Shown one piece after another: positions 62,944-64,000 of a stretch of DNA of 64,000 nt. The stretch is from Microbacterium protaetiae (GTDB lineage Bacteria > Actinomycetota > Actinomycetes > Actinomycetales > Microbacteriaceae): NCBI RefSeq assembly GCF_004135285.1, contig NZ_CP035494.1, positions 1,488,001 through 1,552,000 on the forward strand. Direction: 5' to 3'. Numbering within the stretch: the first letter of the stretch is position 1; each line of letters begins with the position of its first letter. A model generated the notes under the pieces. It saw only the letters and a program-made list of their open reading frames with translations. It was not told where the DNA came from and did not search any database. A program made the translations under genes and the position numbers.

Positions 62944-63499
62944 CGTGACGCTGAGCAAGACGATGTCGCACGCGCTCCGCCATGCTCCCGAAGAGTACGG
63001 ACTGCTGTTGGATGCCGCTGGCTGGGCGGACCTCGAGAAGGTTCGCGAGGCCGTCGCGAAAGCCCTGCACACGCCGATCACGATCGATGACATCGAGCGG
63101 GTCGTCGCCGAATCGCCGAAGCGTCGTTTCGAGTCCGACGGCGTCTCTATCCGCGCCGCCTACGGCCACTCGATCGACGGACGCATCGAGCATCCCGTCG
63201 CAACGGAGGCTCCCGCACAGCTGTTCCATGCGACGGCACCGAGCGTGTTGCCCGCCATCCGCACCGAGGGCTTGCGGGCGATGGGACGGCAGTACGTGCA
63301 CCTTGCCGTCGACCGCGACGTGGCTCTCCGGGTCGGGAAGCGCAAGGCCTCCAACCCTGTCCTGCTCACGATCGAGGCCGCGAGGTTCCGTGCCGACGGG
63401 CATCCCCTCTTCGCGGCGGGACCGTACATCTTTCTCGCCGATGGCGTGGCGCCCGAGTACCTTTCTGAGGAGCCGGGCGCGGCAACCTCATACGGGTAG
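62933..63499 (+). CDS. kptA: RNA 2'-phosphotransferase KptA/Tpt1 family
   Basis: A 188-residue NAD-dependent RNA 2'-phosphotransferase, which removes an internal 2'-phosphate from RNA and forms ADP-ribose 1'',2''-cyclic phosphate. It shows LSKTMSHALRHAPEEYGLLLDAAGW, then RFESDGVSIRAAYGHSI, LFHATAPSVLPAI and YVHLAVDRDVALRVGKRK, containing the R-H-R-R catalytic set. Its ATG lies inside the end of the second immunity gene, so it is co-transcribed with the toxin locus. Bacterial substrates are mostly unknown. Confidence 0.93.
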   Translation: MTNDVTLSKTMSHALRHAPEEYGLLLDAAGWADLEKVREAVAKALHTPITIDDIERVVAESPKRRFESDGVSIRAAYGHSIDGRIEHPVATEAPAQLFHATAPSVLPAIRTEGLRAMGRQYVHLAVDRDVALRVGKRKASNPVLLTIEAARFRADGHPLFAAGPYIFLADGVAPEYLSEEPGAATSYG

Positions 63500-63528
63500 C
63501 GCGCGACGGAGCCGCGGCATCCCGCCTC

Positions 63529-64000
63529 TCATTCGTCGCCGAGAACAATGCCTTTCAGCTCGCGCAGGGACTGGATGCGGTGGGTCGCCCGCGAGAAATC
63601 CTGTGTCTTCGTGAACTCGTTGTGCACGACGGCGCAGTCGATCCCCGCGGCGACCGCAGAACTCAGACCCCGTGACGAGTCTTCGACGACGAGCGTCTCG
63701 GCCGCCGTCGCGCCGAAACGCCGCAGCCCGGCCAGATAGGGCTCGGCGTCGGGCTTGGCGCGCTCGTAGTTCTCGCGGGTGAGGACGAACTCCATGAACG
63801 GCACGATCTGACGCTTCTCGTGGATGAGGTCGAAGTCCGTGCGCTTCGACGTCGTGACGATGGCCATGCGCGCGTGCTCTGCAAGCTCGGCAAGCGTCTC
63901 GATGACGCCGGGGATCTCGATGTCTTCGGTCCGCAGGTATTCCTGGTAGTAGTCATTGCGACGGCGGCGCAACCGATCCAGGGTCTCGTCATCGACTCCG
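63529..64000 (-). CDS. HAD-superfamily hydrolase (N-terminus off the right edge)
   Basis: The 157 visible codons cover the cap and the second half of a HAD phosphatase of the beta-phosphoglucomutase-like type: IPGVIETLAELAEHARMAIVTTSKR (motif II Thr/Ser), KPDAEPYLAGLRRFG (motif III Lys) and VVEDSSRGLSSAVAAGIDCAVV (motif IV Asp). The DxD nucleophile motif lies beyond the window. Substrate is unknown. Confidence 0.9.
   Translation of the reverse strand, partial: GVDDETLDRLRRRRNDYYQEYLRTEDIEIPGVIETLAELAEHARMAIVTTSKRTDFDLIHEKRQIVPFMEFVLTRENYERAKPDAEPYLAGLRRFGATAAETLVVEDSSRGLSSAVAAGIDCAVVHNEFTKTQDFSRATHRIQSLRELKGIVLGDE

Overview
The window is chromosomal DNA of a high-GC actinobacterium. Codon use is strongly GC-biased, GTG starts are common, and a 'GGATGCCGCGGCATCC'-like sequence recurs between and inside genes. 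Together with the gene families seen (SufS/SufU, long-type ArgG, ProU, type VII-linked toxins), this points to Microbacteriaceae, most likely Microbacterium or a close relative. That assignment is inference. No rRNA or tRNA gene was recognised.

Left part (1-36.6 kb). This is mostly ordinary chromosome: a penicillin-acylase-family hydrolase; a TetR / ABC-ATPase-like / YhgE-Pip operon whose regulator sits beside two identical-format palindromes; argG; an orphan polymorphic toxin with small partner genes; purA; a frameshifted lactonase; an AI-2E permease; chorismate mutase; a GntR-ABC operon; a ProU-type glycine betaine/proline uptake operon (ATPase, permease, binding protein); purL; and an LD-carboxypeptidase. 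Between them, at about 21.8-31.0 kb, lies a compact catabolic gene set: a divergent TetR regulator and MFS transporter, then two phosphotriesterase-like proteins (the first with most metal ligands lost), an FAD monooxygenase, an HSL-type esterase, a metallo-beta-lactamase-fold hydrolase and a CocE/NonD-type hydrolase. The last six genes overlap or abut. The substrate is unknown.

Middle part (36.7-54.1 kb). This is a type 1 BREX phage-defence island: brxA, brxB, brxC, pglX, pglZ and brxL. Its pglX is split and looks switchable. The N-terminal methyltransferase part plus one specificity region (41843-44452) is followed tail-to-tail by an inverted, N-terminally truncated second specificity cassette (44445-45535), then by a tyrosine recombinase, and only then by a separate gene for the conserved PglX C-terminal region (46975-47898). 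A 24-bp sequence with one mismatch occurs in opposite orientation at the two outer borders (43296-43319 and 45512-45535). Inversion between the copies would exchange the DNA-recognition part of PglX while keeping the reading frame and the shared stop palindrome. An AlbA_2/HATPase protein sits between the PglX C-terminal gene and pglZ, and BrxL carries a MIT_C (phospholipase-D-like) C-terminus. I regard this locus as the most interesting part of the window.

Right part (54.1-64 kb). Here are a vapBC pair whose toxin has an amber codon, small membrane proteins, msrA, sufU-sufS, a MazEF-type pair, and a type VII-associated toxin array (YbaB-like protein, small helical protein, toxin, two tandem SUKH-like immunity proteins). 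The array is followed by KptA and a HAD hydrolase cut by the right edge. The toxin shares its N-terminal two thirds with the orphan toxin at 8.9-10.1 kb but has an unrelated C-terminal domain. The window also holds several notable repeats: a 72-bp near-perfect palindrome inside a gene, a 10-copy 20-bp tandem repeat followed by an inverted block, and a 23-bp tandem repeat ahead of brxA.
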